Positions 9,570 to 24,900 of a DNA stretch of 64,000 nucleotides are shown in pieces. Location of the stretch: contig JAIPMN010000449.1 in the NCBI GenBank assembly GCA_020650975.1, forward strand, positions 31,489 through 95,488, in the 5' to 3' direction. The notes under the pieces were generated by a model. The model did no database searches and was not told the DNA's origin. It saw only the letters and a program-made list of their open reading frames with translations. Each line of letters begins with the position of its first letter. Within the stretch, counting starts at the first letter, position 1. This DNA comes from Apostichopus californicus. Lineage: Eukaryota; Echinodermata; Holothuroidea; Aspidochirotida; Stichopodidae. The translations under genes and the position numbers were made by a program.

Positions 9570-9960
9570 TAATTTTGGAGTTTGCAAGGATTACAAACTT
9601 TGACACATGTTGACCTTTGACCTTAACAAATTTGATAGGGTTCTTGCACTCACTAAGCTGGTTCTACATACTAATATGAAGTTCAACAAATATGCACTTT
9701 TTGAGTTATCATGTTTACATGGTTTTACAGACTTTGACCTGTGTTGACCCCAAATGACCATTGAACTTCACAGAAAAGAATATGGTTCTTGTACTCAATA
9801 AGACAGATCTACATACCAAGTATGAAGTTAATCCACCATAAACTTTTTGAGTTATTGTATTTACAAGCAAGTGTCACATACACACATACACACACACGCG
9901 CGCACATATGCCATCACCATCCCATAGATTCCTTCTGCCTCTGGCAAGGAATCACAAAGC
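9570..9960 (+). mobile_element. Interspersed repeat with a DR1-like motif, (CA)n and a terminal hairpin
   Basis: Two diverged internal units read roughly TTGACCTTTGACC..., CTCACTAAG..., CTACATAC... and ACTTTTTGAGTTAT. They are followed by a CA/CG dinucleotide tract (about 9878-9908) and an 8-bp hairpin, GATTCCTT / AAGGAATC (9927-9934 with 9946-9953). A related sequence occurs at 58.9-59.5 kb. TGACCTTTGACCT at 9611-9623 is a perfect inverted DR1 (AGGTCAAAGGTCA). Confidence 0.6.
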
Positions 9961-12900
9961 AATAACACAGAGCGCCAAACGGGTTTCAGACTTCGTCCAC
10001 ATCAGAAGTGAGGATCAAGACTGTCCATTCTCTCCAAACTTTAAGCAGGTTCCAAGTCTTAGCATCTAAACATCAGATCCATCACATTCTTGAGATACCT
10101 TAGATGATCGCTGCCCCGACAAGCTACAACTAAAAGACATGAGATCCTCACTAACCCTGGCAGAAAAGAGTGAAGTTACTACAGTGAAAGGCTATAGATG
10201 TGATTAGCCTTCTTTATCACTAGATCACACTTTAAGTTGTTTCACAAGACTGGCTAATCAAAGTCAAATAATTACATAAACATGATAAAACCAGCTGTCA
10301 CTGTTAACAGTTGGAACCACAAAAAACTGGGCTAGTAAAACAACGTAGATGTTCAATAGTGGTGACAGCTTCAATATTTCCTATGAACTAGCCGCTCTGT
10401 TTCTAATGAAAACCAAAAAAAAACATAGCTCAGATAACTGAACCAAATAATCAATAGCATGAAAGTTATCAAAACAATTTGTACTACTTAGCCAAATCAA
10501 TGACCAGTTCAAATATTGTAGCCCAGAACTTGAGGGAGGGTTATGTACAGTAACTCTACCTCATCTGGGTGCCACATGATACTGAAATTACACCTCCGAA
10601 AGAAACCAAAGCAGAACAATTTCTATTCAACAAAATTATTTGTCAGACAGTTCATGAAGCTGCAAAAGAGTCCAAAAAAGGTTGTACTGTTTTAGACCTA
10701 ACTTAATAGAAAGTCCACCCGACAAATGCACTAAGTAGGCACATTTGTTATATGTATTATAGTTGAATAAAACACTTAAAACTAAGGATATCTTTCGACA
10801 AGTATCATTTAAGATGCAATATTTTCTTTATATGTTTTCTTCTTGTGATTTAACCAGGTTATCTTCAGGAAGCAGACCTAAGATATCTTGCTTCTAGGCA
10901 TTTACAACAATTTTCATTTTTTAAGATATTATTAATTTTTCAAGAGATAATTATGGTACAATATTTATAGCAAAACAAAGACTCTTGCACAAATAGGTGA
11001 ACAGTTTAGAGTTGCTGACATTTGTTCATCTACATATATTCCTTTAAACTCCATGGCACCACACAATGTCTTTCTTTTCATATTACAGAATAGATACTGA
11101 CAGACAATACACTTTACCACAGTAATATGGGATTCCCAATGGGAGATCAACACTGTAACATTAAACTTTGATTGATGGACCAAAGAATAAGTATGTGTAA
11201 ATATAGCAGCAGTCACCATTGCTCTGTTTTCAATCTTATTTTGTCTTTCTTTCTTGACATTTAGTTTCCTATTTGAGTACTCTCCTCTTGAGAAAAGGTT
11301 CATGGGGATGGTCAAAAGGAAGATTTCCCTTCAATGGCTTCATGGAGAATTCTTGTGTACAGTATGCATAGCGAGCATCGAAGCTAGATCTTAATACATG
11401 TGTATAAAACTGAATGGAAATAAGTAACTTTATGAATCCACTATATGGCAATTAAAACTTACTATCATCTGTACTTACAATTGTTTGGAGCACAACATGT
11501 TGTTATAATGTTGAAATAACAAAGTAACCCAATACCAATGTTTACTGTTGGTATATATGTGAAGGCACCAATCTCAGTGCATATCTCTTAATACAGATGT
11601 TTAACTTTCTTGTGCCATAGAAATACAGTTGCTGAGAGCAGCTAGTATTTCTTAATGATCTTACACATTTTTTTTTGTGTGCCTAAACCCTTTTAATTTC
11701 TCGTGAATGTCTTAAGTCAAAAATTTTTGCTTAGGTAATAATTTACAACTCTACAACAGTACACACCTAACTGGTATAAGCTAGTATCAGGGCTAATGTT
11801 ATTATGATCAAACTTATTATGCTCAATTATCTGGAGGCAAAATAACCTGCTAACAATTGCACATTTTGGGGCAAGAACAATTTGCATTTTAAAGATTCCA
11901 CTACAAATTTGTTAATTGAATAAATCTAATATGAAAGAAGATAGTCTTTAAGCAATGTTCCATTTCATTCTTGATACAGGAAAAGCTGCAGCAATAATTG
12001 ATTTAAATATCCAAGTATATAATGTGACCATCCCATACATTTTGTGAGTGTAGATTATAGAATCCAAGCGTGTAAATTTGTTTTCATACTTTCACTTTGG
12101 AAAAATCTTGTTTCTTCTTGACCTGCCCAATCAGAACTTTCCTTTTAGAACACATCAATGCTTAAAACCTTTAACCCATTGGATCCGAATTAACGTTGCA
12201 TACTTTTAGTATTCAAAAGTAAACTTGTTCAAGGTCGACTAGATTGCTAAACGAGGCAGAGGCAAATAAAGAAATAAAGAAAATAAAAGAGAGGAAGAAA
12301 TCATCAAGCTTGAAATCCTCTCTAGTGAAACAGGATTTATAAAATGAAGAAAGAGAAGCAGATTTGAACTAAAGAAATACTGTGTGTGAAGTTTGTCATG
12401 AGCTGTCATGAGATAACTATTGAGGAATGGTAAAAAGCTTTGACCTACTCCGACTTGGGAAAGACAATTTGCATCACTTCCATAGTTTGCAGGTGCTAGG
12501 ATTTAAAGTGACATTTTATTTATTTGTAACTCACCACCTATAATTTACTTTGTCTTGGAATTACGTTTGCGAGGGGCCCCTTTGCCCTTCACATCCCTTG
12601 CCCATTTCTGTCTTCTTCTATCACACTATCACAAAATTTGTGATGATAACATAAAACTAAGATAAATTGCACAACAGATTTTTACTGACTTGCGACAAAG
12701 GAGGCAATCTGTAGAGGGACAAACCTCTCATGTTTCTGCTGCAAAAAGCTTCCTTTTAAAAACATCAACAAAGGGTGAGAAACTGGGGATTGCTCAAACT
12801 AATTGATTGTGCTGTGGGTAATTTGGGTTTTTCTTCCTAAAAGATGGTATTAAGTTTTCACAGTACACATGTGACTGTATTAATCTGAACAAAACTAACA

Positions 12901-12961
12901 CATTTACTTCTTTTCTTGATCTATATTTATGCATAACTTTATATCGGCCTTCCTCATTAGC
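9961..12961. other. No gene seen
   Basis: Unique AT-rich sequence. Minus-strand frames at 10965-11315 and 11269-11451 have no recognisable domain. Confidence 0.5.
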
Positions 12962-13080
12962 TTTATCAATTTTTAATTGGGGATTGGTCCAGTTTGGATC
13001 ATGTTCTGATGAAATTATCAGATTTATCAATTTTTGATTGGGGGTTGGTCCAGTTTGGGTCATCTTCTGAGTTTCATCAA
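12962..13080. repeat. 61-bp tandem duplication
   Basis: TTTATCAATTTTT at 12962 recurs at 13023. The following GGTTGGTCCAGTTTGG-type sequence is shared with a few substitutions. Confidence 0.85.
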
Positions 13081-16000
13081 TGTGCATTTTTACATGACTT
13101 TACATTAGTAGCAATAAATCATATATCTCTGGCATATACTTATGCCAAGCACCAAAATAATGATAGCTACTAAAAGACATTTAAATAATTCTATAATATA
13201 TGAAATAAACCTCTAAATAATACAGTATAAAAACAAGTTCATTCATTATAGATTTGGTAAATGCTGTCTATATTTTGACATGTATAGATAATTTTCCATT
13301 AAAATCTCATCTAACTGTTTCAATTTTCATTAATTAAAAGGTAAAGGATGTGTCCTCACATTTCACTGCCCAAACCAAACATTTCAGTGGTGAAGTTGAA
13401 ATAATTTTAAGTGAAAAATTTACTGAGACATTTGAGAACATTCTCATACTGCCAAAATTGAGATTTCTCAATTACCTTTGTAGTATTTGAACTATTTTGG
13501 CATTTATGATATATTCACATTCACCTGTATTTCATTCAATCTAACCGGTCTACAAACATTTTCTTGCAATCCTTAAGTTTACATTGCTCCCCTTTTATAT
13601 TACACTCTACAGCAATGTTTGATGTTCTGATCAACAAAAGTGACTGATTTACTGTAAAGTAATATATTTTGAATGAAATCCAGCCTCTCTGCTGCCGTCT
13701 ATAAGTCATTTCAAACTATGCGGCTAATGGCCACCCCCTGAGGTAAAATGTACCACTCAGTGTACCATATACTTCAAGTGACTTTATAGAATGTTTCAAA
13801 AATGTGCTATCACATAGGCATGTACTACAACAAGTTGGTGATAGCCCCACTTGCCAATGCCAAAGCAATGATAAATTGATTACAAAAACTTAAATCTTCG
13901 AGCACAGACATATTATATCTTAACATTCACCAAATGACTAAGATGACTTATTACTAGCAGGTAGGTGGATAAAGCTTACATAGAGGCATACATTGAGCAG
14001 TTAAACTACCAATACAGAACTCGCATCATAAGCTTACATAACATCTAACCATTTTGCACTGACATCTTTTGATTGTTCTATGAGAATACTTTGAACTAAT
14101 TTCCGTTCTCATCAAAATCATGTACGAATCCTGTAATAAACCTAAATTCTCCATGCAAATGTTTAACTTGAGTTCAGTTGTTTGTGGGTAAATAAGGCAT
14201 TGATGTGATATCATCTATGGATGATTTAGGCTGTAGGTCTAGATAGCTGTCTTCTACAGAAGTATTGTAGCCGAGGTTTAGTCACTGGAATATTATGAAA
14301 CAAAGTATTTGAGCAGCTATGAAACAGATGTTGTGACATGAAATGCCATAAAATAGGAATAGCTTCAACCGTGATCTCCAATAGAAAACACAAATGTACC
14401 CTTCTACCCAATCAGATGTAATATCTTTTAGCTACATACACCCAGACTTTGCCTTCTCACAATATATTCCCTTTTCTCATTTTATTTTGTTGTTTTCTAT
14501 TCATATCTTTTTGTTTTCAAATCAATGCATGCAAACACATTCAATAAATACACTACATAAAAAAAAACACTACAAGCACAGACAAATATTAATAGATTAT
14601 TAATAAAGTCTGATCCAAGAATAAAATAAGCATACATATTTTTCAAGTTTTTCATTTCCTGCGGCAAATTTGAAAAATAAACAGTCACACTTCATCCACA
14701 TGAAATCAGCAGGAAGTGTATGTGAGACTTCTCTACGTAATGGAAATGTCATTTCACTAAAACCCCTTAGTCGAAACGATTCATATTAACAAGAAGGTGA
14801 AATAGAGAGAGAGAGACCTCCCGTCCAGATAGTTATTCAGCCTGCTGCAGGGAACTGATCATATACTTAATCCAAAAAATTTCCGCTGTAAATCTAATGA
14901 ACCGTACTTTACCTCAAACCAAGTGTATTAAATTCTATTACACAAGGTAGATTATCCTAGCAGAAATTGCTCAGAATTAACTTCCTTGCTCTGAGATGCA
15001 ATTCTCGTTTGGTCACCATTTAATATTTCAGAAAGATAGTACGTTTCTATCAAAGCTGTAAGGCTTCTGACATTTTCACTGGTTGCAAGAAGATAGTAGG
15101 CTATGACTGAAATAAACGATTTCACAAACTATGATGGGTTTTTTATTGATTATTTGATTAATATTACTTTCCCAATTCAGATGTTCATTCCTTAACCTAT
15201 CAGCTAACATGAACACTTCTGAGGACAGAATTCAGCAGTTAATAAATATGCTGTAGGAGAGATAGTAAGAAGAGTATCACTAGTTTCACTTCTGAGTTCA
15301 TGTGTTGTTCATTTTTATTATTATAATTATTTTGTTAATGCTAATTATCTGACGATGTTTATATTAAGTTTTGCATTATTAGTTCTGTCAGTTTAAAGAT
15401 CTTCAATAAGAACCTATCCACCAGCAATATTACAAATGGTTGCCTATATTTCAGAAGATATGCAATACTGCTCAAGTTGCTCAATATAAGACTAATTCTG
15501 GAAGAAAATCAACTTTTTGTTGAGTAACTGAAAAAGCTGCACCAGGAAATAGCCACTGGCAAGATGACAGCTTCCAGGTTAATGGAAAGTGCTCTGCAGC
15601 ACCTGTCACTATATAACATTATTGTCATTGTTTAGGAAATATGTCACAAGAGGCTGCCATTCAAAGTTGAATGCATGCCACCTAAAACTAAACTATTAAA
15701 GTAACAATCATTAAAGGACAATCCTCAAATTTAAGGTCAGTATTCTAATTTAAATAACTTCCCCTTTATTACATGGACAGCTCTTTCAAATTTAGTTTTG
15801 AAATTCTGAAGTGCTTCCCTGTATTTTTTAATTCTCACCTCCTCTCCCACAATCTATTGTTTTCATCCGATCTGTAATATGTCACAAATTGTAACTAGAA
15901 GTGTAATCTTTTTCTACAAAGATTAGCAAACATATGTTTAATGACTGTACTCCTCAATAACTCACAAATATGTATTCATTACAGGAACACATTCAAGACA

Positions 16001-19000
16001 CTGTAAAGCTAAGTATTTATGCACTGATCCAAATTTAAATTGACTGGATTTATCTTTTCCCTTCATATTCAAGCTTGAGCAATCAAATACTACTGCACAA
16101 CTATTAACACAGCCCATGGTATCATGTACAGTAGTATATTTGACACACCTGGACACATTTATCACAAACTCAAAGAATACATTACAGACCATATATTACA
16201 GGAGCATGTCAACACACTCCCCAAAGATCTAACACTGCTCATCAAATTTGAGGGGACCCAGGGTCCAAGTTAAAAACTCCTTGAGTTACACACACCCTGC
16301 TACTGTAGCAGTAGGCTTATTCAGTAACAATGTAACACTAACATCAACTTTCTTGTCAAATACAAGTTCTTTCTTCATAATCTAATTCTCAAACATTTGC
16401 TCGAAATCAGATTTGTTCAAATTATTTACTCTAAAACGTATCGAAAATATCTGTCTGAAGTTAATTAACTGCCTCTTCTCTGAATTCTTCAGAGTTTATA
16501 TGATTGCCAGATTCTCCAGGTAGAGAAGATAACCATCCATCCTTCTTCTACTAGATCTTTTCCTTATCTTAATAACAAAACACATATGCAAAGAGTGATG
16601 AAATATCTTAATGGACTGCTTGTTTGAACACCGAGAACCTCCCCATCACCCTCCATCCCCTGCCCTCCTTCCTTCCTCATCAACATATTTAAAACATCTC
16701 ATGGTTGAAATGAACAACCATGCAGCTGACAAGGCCAGACATTTAGTTGATAAATGAAAGCAATAAGAGCAGCAAATCTTGCCCAGAGTCAAGAGAAAAC
16801 ACAACATGGGATCACTGAGTTCTTTCTCTTATTTCAATCATTTTCCTTGGCCTAGATTTTGTGGATAAAGTGATTGACCAAGATTGCTAATAATGATGTC
16901 ATTTTCTCTACAGATGCTTAACTGATTAAATCGTTATAGACCATCCCTTACCTATGTACAAAGAGGTGATTCAAAATTTGTGATAGAACTGATGAAATTG
17001 CCTATAAAATGAAAGAAAACAAACCTCATTTTATTTTAATCCCTGAGTATACAGAGACAATATCATGGGATAATATCCACTACATAACTTGATACAATAA
17101 ATTAAGCATGCAAACATGATAAAATCAAGTCCACTGTTACAGATACATCTCTTAACATGAATGTTTCCTTCCGTTGTCCTTCCCCTTATCTTTACCAGAT
17201 ATATCATGTTGCTATCTTCTGTTTAACTTTCAATCTTTAATACAGTACAGTAATAATGATAAAACATTTATATTACTTGAGTTTTTTATTATTCTTTCTA
17301 CATGTTGTTTCTTTGTTATGTTTGTGTTGCTTATAAAGCTTTAGGGTGATACTTCCTAAGTGTTTTTAAAGAATAACATAAGAAATAATGCAAGTGTAAT
17401 TCCATTTAAAATAACCACCTAAACTCAGTATACATGTTGTCCAAATGGAAACTTTGTAGACCTTAGAAGTACCAGATCATATTTTCATCATTTATGAATC
17501 TCTCAACCTTCCAGGAGATGATATCATCATGGAGGTGAAATATTAGCCTAAGGTAAGTTTCTTCTGTGGCATGTTATCTTTAAGTTTCTTCCAAGCATGT
17601 TATCTTTACCTCTGTCTCCATGAATGCCACATAATTGGCCGGAAGCGATGATTGTGTCATAATGGACAGAGAGGCGATGGACAATGACGTCAAACACTCA
17701 GTAATCTTACACCAAAGCATTGAAGGCATTCCATTAATTGAAAATGACACCCTTAGTCAAATTTTGTCTGAAAAATCTAGGCAGTAAATATTTGATGATA
17801 GCCTGACTATACTTTAATGCTATTAAATCTTTAAAACTTTTGAAATTGTGCAAATTGACAGTGAAAAACAACATAAAATTTATTTCAGTTCAGAAAAAGA
17901 AAGTTAATCAAGAAACAATTGCTTAAAACCTAAGTTTTATTACCATTACTTTTAAGGTTCATTTGACCAACTTGATTGCTCTAACTATGAAACAAAAAAC
18001 TAACCTTTACTTGGCTGAAATTTAAAGGACACATGTCCACAACACCCAACCAAAGCCCTTGTCTGTGGAATTTGGTGCTATTATGTATATTTAATACAAA
18101 AAGATACCAACAGTTTGACAAGTATTTAAGTTGACACAAAAATAATCAAGACAATACTCAACTGTCAGCCTTTTTCCATCAAACTTTTTTATTACTTGTA
18201 AGTTTGTAGCTTCAGTTGAGAATGACTTAAGTAAGCTGATTTTATTCCATTTATTAAATCCCATCATTTTAGCTTGATTACTTTCACTGGTTGGCAATAG
18301 CTGTGATATCTATGTACATATTCCAAAAGAGACCGCACTTGTCCCATGCTGCTACCAAGGGAATTATGGAGTTTTTGTCTCATTATGGGGTTGTCATAAT
18401 CTTGCCTCAAGGAAATTTTTGGACAAGAAAATTGCTATGATGTAATTTTCTCTGGAGGGATAATGACCCCTAGCTCACTCTGTCTGATGTGAATGTTTCT
18501 TGTCACATACAGAAAAATACAGAATTGAAAAAAATTATATTTAACAAAGTTTCGACATAAATAAGAACCAATATTGTTAAAAGGATTTCAAGTTTACCAC
18601 TTGCCAGAGAGAAGTTATCATTGAGCTTAGCTCTACAAGAGCCAAGCTGCATTTGCAAAATTGAATGTAATACAGAATTACTTGATCTTTTTTTTTATTG
18701 TCCACCTTGTCAACCAATATTGTGATATTTAGGGATAATTATTTTTTTATGTTTCCTTCTTATACTGAAAGTCTATAAAATCAGACTTTCTGTTATTTAT
18801 ATAAAGTATGTGAACTACTGAATCATTGTATTATTATAATTGTATTCAAAGTTCACACTGTGTGACTGTGTCCTGCTTGCCCATAATTATACAAGAATAT
18901 TGTTGATAGTATGCTGTGTGTACCTGTAGTTCTTTGCTTCAAACCTTGTTATTTGCGATATTATTGCTGGTCCAGAAAGCAATACCTATACTATAACAAA

Positions 19001-21825
19001 TTGTGACTTTATTGGCAAAAATAAAACAAATACAGAAGAAACACCCATTGGAACTTGAACAAACAATTTTTAATTGACTAGAAATGGTCTGGCTCAAAAG
19101 CCTGAAACCACAACTAGATAACACCTATCAACTAACTAATTCCACTTCATAATCAGCTCTTTTCTATTGTACAACACTTTGGTGTGAATGTGGTAAATAC
19201 TAACTAAATTTGTATGTCCCTTTCACCTGTGAAATTGCCAACTATTGGCTATATTTACAAGAATTTTTTCTTTTAATAAATTCATCAACCAAGAATAAAA
19301 TTTAAACAAATTATTGATCTTGCTGTATCCTTGTGATAGTGGAGTCAAGCGAAATTCCCTAATTGCATTCAAATGCAATCACCAACAATGTATAAAGACC
19401 CAAGCTATAAATTATGGTTTGCTTTCAAGGCCAAGGTGATGACAAGCCTGACCCGTAAATTTAGTTACAAACAAGTAAACAACCAATAATTGACCAATAA
19501 TTGCAAATTTTTACGCCTGACAAACAACTTAGGAGCTAAATTCACAGTCACCTGTTGAAACCTCAGCATGTTTTAATAACCTTGAAGTTTTTTTCATTTT
19601 TCTTGAGGTTGTTCACAACTGCAAAATGATCTAATATGTATTAGATGACATTACTAAACATGCAAATACACCTCATCCCTTCTACAGTAAGCCACCACTC
19701 CTCCCAATTTCAAGTTTTCCTTCTGTTTCAGAATATGAATAACTACACCTTATGAAAAGTAAAATTATTTATTGTGAAGATTTATTCACATGAATTGTTC
19801 ATCTGATGGAAAATAAATTCTCTATTAATACACTAGAAAAATAATGTGATTGATGAATTCTGGAAATTGTTTTACCTAATGTACACATACTACTTGATAA
19901 TGTCTGATCTAAATTGGGTTACCATGACAACAAGTAAAGGTGATAAAAGCTGATGCATGCAAATTAGTTCCTTGGCTGCCTTTGCTGGCTTGTGTTGTTT
20001 TAGATAAGCACCAGACGACCAAAGCATTTTATCTTGCAAATAAGTAAGCAGCTAAATTACTTGTAGAGCTCTTCCAGCTATCTAAGCTGAATTATTTATA
20101 TTGTTTGATTTAAAGGCAGACGCTTTCACAGATCTTCTTTGACATAGATGTTCCTACTATCATTTCCATGTTCTGTATATCTTGTACAGGCGATATCAAA
20201 GGACTGCTATTTAGTTGTGCTACCTTACATCAAACATGTCATGCAGCTTGTAATTTGGGCAAGCTTAACTTCAATGCATGTGAATTGCCATGGCAACCTG
20301 TCAAATAATGATGCCAGTTGGTTTTTCATGTATCACATATCTCTATAAAGTCATGACATTGATCACATTGGTAAATGAAAACCTGTTTCCAAGCAGCACC
20401 TCGTGTCAGAATTAATTTATTGTGTTAAATTATTATAAATGATAACTAATTCTTTTTGGACAATTTTGGACACTTGATCTTTTCATCTAAGAGATATCAA
20501 TCAATAGCCTAAGCAATTTAGATTCCATGTTATTCTTTAAAAGGTTAAGTACTGTAATTGATTTCATCCACAAACCAAGCTAAGTAACAACAAATTTAAA
20601 AGATTTTAAATTTACTTTAATCTTCCGACACAATAGCTGTCAATAATTTAAAGTGCACTATTAAAGGTCATTTCTGCGTGACCATTCTCTATCTTCTCAT
20701 AAGAGCACTAACAAACACTTATGCCCATCCTCTTACATCAACTTAAATTTGCGCAAAATGGGTTTTTGGCCATAAAACGATCCATAATGCCAAGCTTTCA
20801 TGGAAGAGATGAGAATATTAAGAATGACTAAACACCAGGCTGAGATTTTGTAATTTATACATGATTTGTCAAGGTCTGCCGTAAATTACTAGTATGTGTC
20901 ATCAGGAAGTACAAACAATTGCTTAAGTTGGACCAAACGTAAGTGGATTTCTCAAACAATCCAACATACAATTGATGATAGAAAATCTAGCTGCTTTATA
21001 GTACCTCTTTTCTTTATTATTGTCTGTTTTATGGTTTTCTGCCTTGCTGCATGCATGAAAAATTTCACATTTTGGAATGTTTAAAAAACTGTACGTGACT
21101 GTAACTGAAAGTGAGATATCATTATCAGTCACCAGGCGAACATATTAATTGATATTACACATCAAGTGCTGTTAGTTGATGTCATTTGTTTACATTCAAG
21201 AGGAAATGCCATCATTATCAACTAATCAAGATATAAAACATATTTGATATCATATTAACCAGCTCTCTCACATTTCCTTGCCCCTGTAATGAATAGATTT
21301 CTGCGTGTAGTTTCCCTCAAGGGATGATAGTTCACTTGTTTGCATCAAGTTTGTTTGTCTATATTGAACAACTCTAATTTGACATTTCATTTTCATATGA
21401 AGGCAAATGACTAAATAATGATAGAAATTGCTGTCATGCTTCATACCACTATTGTCATGATCTTGTGGACTTTTTAATTAAAATCCAATTGAAAGAACAA
21501 ACTCCCTGTTTAATTATATCCCATTTTGATGTATTAAACAAAGCATTTAGCATACACAGTGAGTTTTGCCCCATCTGTCATGCAGTCCCTGTAGAATGAT
21601 AATGAAGCTAGTTACATGGCGTATCATACAGCTTCAATAGTATTTGCACATGTGCTATGCTATAGCCCGATAGATTCTCTCATCTGTTGGGGATCAATGG
21701 TCGTAAAGTACTTGAAGCGGTTCATTGACTCTGTAGTAAACTGATACTAGCACAGTTGGATGGGATCCACAGTGCAACATTTTATTTCTTAAAAATTCAG
21801 AGACCTCTCTTTCAAACCAGGAATC
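13081..21825. other. Long AT-rich interval without recognised genes
   Basis: No exon, RNA gene or mobile element that I can support. It contains homopolymer tracts and scattered short open frames at chance length. Short A/T-rich stretches with homeodomain-like TAATTA motifs occur (for example about 19.4-20.1 kb). Confidence 0.45.
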
Positions 21826-21966
21826 AACTCACCCTAACGTATTCATCTGATAATGGAATGGAACAGGGGGCAGACCAACCCTAACTCATTCACCTGATAA
21901 TGGAATTGGGGGGGGGAGGGAGGATGTAGACCACCCTAACTCATTCACCTGATAATGGAATGGAAC
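21826..21966. repeat. Three-copy repeat of about 60 bp
   Basis: ACCCTAACTCATTCACCTGATAATGGAAT occurs three times in diverged form (CACCCTAACGTATTCATCTG, CAACCCTAACTCATTCACC, CACCCTAACTCATTCACC). A poly-G tract sits in the middle copy. Confidence 0.8.
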
Positions 21967-24900
21967 AATGGAAATTCCTCATTTCCTCTTTTATAGTTCT
22001 AGATTCAAAACATGCAAACCCCTAAAGCTACAGCCTTTATATCCCAGTGGACTTTGTATGCATTACTTCCAATAAGCACGATACATAAGATTCTAATCCC
22101 CATCCAATAAAAGAAAAGTCACCAGGACTTTACACCTTTGAGAAATTTACCTCACAAATATGATCAATGATATCAATACTGACAGCGGGTATGATGAGAC
22201 TAAAAATCTCTGCAAGATATATTTCTCAATTTCATGGTTCTGTGAAGAAGTATCTTTCTTTGCATAAAACCAGCATTGATAAGCTGGTTTGGAGACCACA
22301 TTATACTTCATGGGCTTTGGACATGGGACAAACTAGAGTAACAATAGCAAAGCTAAATCATACTTGCTACAAGTTCAAGGATTTTGAATAGGGATATCCT
22401 GCCATCCTGATTCCCCCCATCCCCCCACCCCCCATCCAGCCCCAAACACCTCTCCAACAAATTCTTTTGTAACCCTAACCCTACCTTCCACAATCTAATT
22501 TCCATTGTTCTGGAGCTACTGTACTTCATTCTTCCAACATACTTTCAGAGCAAAATTTCAATCTCAACTAATATCAAATGAATGGGCCAGAGTACTTTTC
22601 CAGCTTTATAAATACAGACATTTTCTGAATGGAAGACACATACTGTTTCAAGATCCCCCTTTCAACATGAACACACAAAAAACCTTTATTTATTGTGATA
22701 CAATTCCATATTAATTACCTGATGAAGGTAAATGTTTCAGGGAAATGTCCAGGTGTTATCAATGGTCAAAAGGGCTTGAGTGACTGTCTGACAGGTACAA
22801 AGATTGTTGGTCAACTTCATCAAGTTTAAGGGAAGAAATAGTAGGGAATAAGGAATAACATTAGGAAAATACACTACACTCTTTAATGTCAAACTTCTCT
22901 AGCTACAGAAATTGACTTCTCCTGAACCTTCAAAATTGTATTTGTACATCAAATAACTAGACAATCATGGGTGCATGGGCAAGAGTTTCTAGCATAACTG
23001 CAACTTCTCAGTTTGTTTGTCAGTGACCAAGATTGTTTTCTTTAGCCAATGAAACAAGCTTGGAAATCTTGAGAATGTAATTACTGTCAGCTGTAGAAAA
23101 CAAACACTTGCATTTATTATCCAATTTCCAACATTCTTCAGTACATTATAACTACTTCATTTTAAAACACATATTTTGAGGTGTTCGGCACACAGACAAG
23201 TTATTTATCTCCTTTGCTTTTGCTTTGTTGCATCTAATTATCTTTACTATACACCACTACAGTTCCACTTTCCCTAACTTCTCAGCCAGTTCTAATATGA
23301 AACTGAGTCTGCCAATAATCCTCATATTTCACAACATAGCAGAATGAAGCTAATAATACACTTCTGAAGATGCAAGTTTCTTCCTATCCTATTCTCTTCT
23401 TACTCCACCTAGTGCATCATCTTATCACTTTGGGTTTGTATTTCTTAGTACTCTACCCTCATTTTAAGTTGCGAAGCTGTTTGCTTCAGAAATTTAATCC
23501 GACACGGGTGACGTCAAAAGGAAATGATCAAAAACCTATAAAAGGCTTCTTGGTGTATTCTAAATCAAGATCTGTTTTCTCGCCATTTTTTCCCCTTTCT
23601 CTGTGTTTACACCTACACTTTTCAGTTGAATGTAAAAAACCAATCACTCAATAGCAGTGGAGCTAAAGCAGCCTGATCAATCTACAGTATCAAAATAGGA
23701 GAGTGGAAAGTAGAACATTTTTATTAGGTAATACTTTTGTAATAATAAACTAATCATAGACAAGAGAAAATATACCTGAACAGTTGATGATTTCTCAATT
23801 CCCTGAATGATTTTACAACAGGTATATAATACATTATAAGTTAAAATTAATTTAGAAATAGCCTGTATGAACATATAATTGTTAAATATGCTTTAAGCAA
23901 GATAAGTGCAGAGAAACAGGTGACTACTGTATTAGAACAAGTTGCAATCATTTGTTTTGTGACTAGTATGAAACAAAAATGACATTTCACAATAAAGTTT
24001 TACGTATTGAAGGCATAGCTTTTACTAACATGCAAGAAGAGTGATCAACTTAAGAAAGTGAAATCAAAACTGAAGGTGAAGATGCTGGTTACCAGAGGTA
24101 AGGAAGATTAGGAGGGAGGGAGGTAGATGGAAGGAGGCTACCCATATACATTGAAGGGACTTAAAATTAGAAGACAAAAGTGTAATTTTCCTCATTGTTA
24201 GGGGGAGGGGAAGTTGGTACGAAGATCATGAGATGTCTGATACCCTTTAAAACCTGAACTATGTCCTGTACTCTGTAAATATTTCAGAAGCTACTTGATG
24301 AAATTTTAGTAGTAAAGTAGACATTCTTTTTGCCACCTTAGACAAATGTTTCCAACTCACATTTGGATTAGAAAAGCATGACAGGATTCTTATCATATAG
24401 TCAGTATCAGACTTGAAAAAATGGATAAATATTAAATTAAATCACAATCAATTAAATAGCTGATCAACTAAAAATATGTTCAAACTCTATGAACCTGCAG
24501 AGAATCATATTGCATTTGCATGCTTGTGAAGGAGACCGGGAAACAATCCAGTACTTTATGTCCACTTTGAATAGTGTTCAATAGTTATTAAAGTGTTACC
24601 AGCCACAAACTTGTGTCTGAGAAGGGCACATCATAGACAATGCAATATCTATTTATTGGCAGCTAAAATCCCTTCTTTTCTGTAATTCATTTAGATATAT
24701 ATGTGAAATGTTGAATGAATTAAAGTTGACAAAGTCCTATCTTTAATATGTTAGTTTTCTCTGTAATTGTTTTTTGTTTAATGTTTGAAAGAATTTTTTT
24801 CTTTTCACCCTTACGGTTAACTGCGGAATCAATTTATACATGCATAGCAAACTGTCATATACTCAAGTGAAGTCCATTACTTACATTCACCTTTTAGCAA

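Noticed and set aside
10965-11315. 116-codon minus-strand frame in the intron
   Set aside because: No recognisable motif. Plausible as a chance frame.
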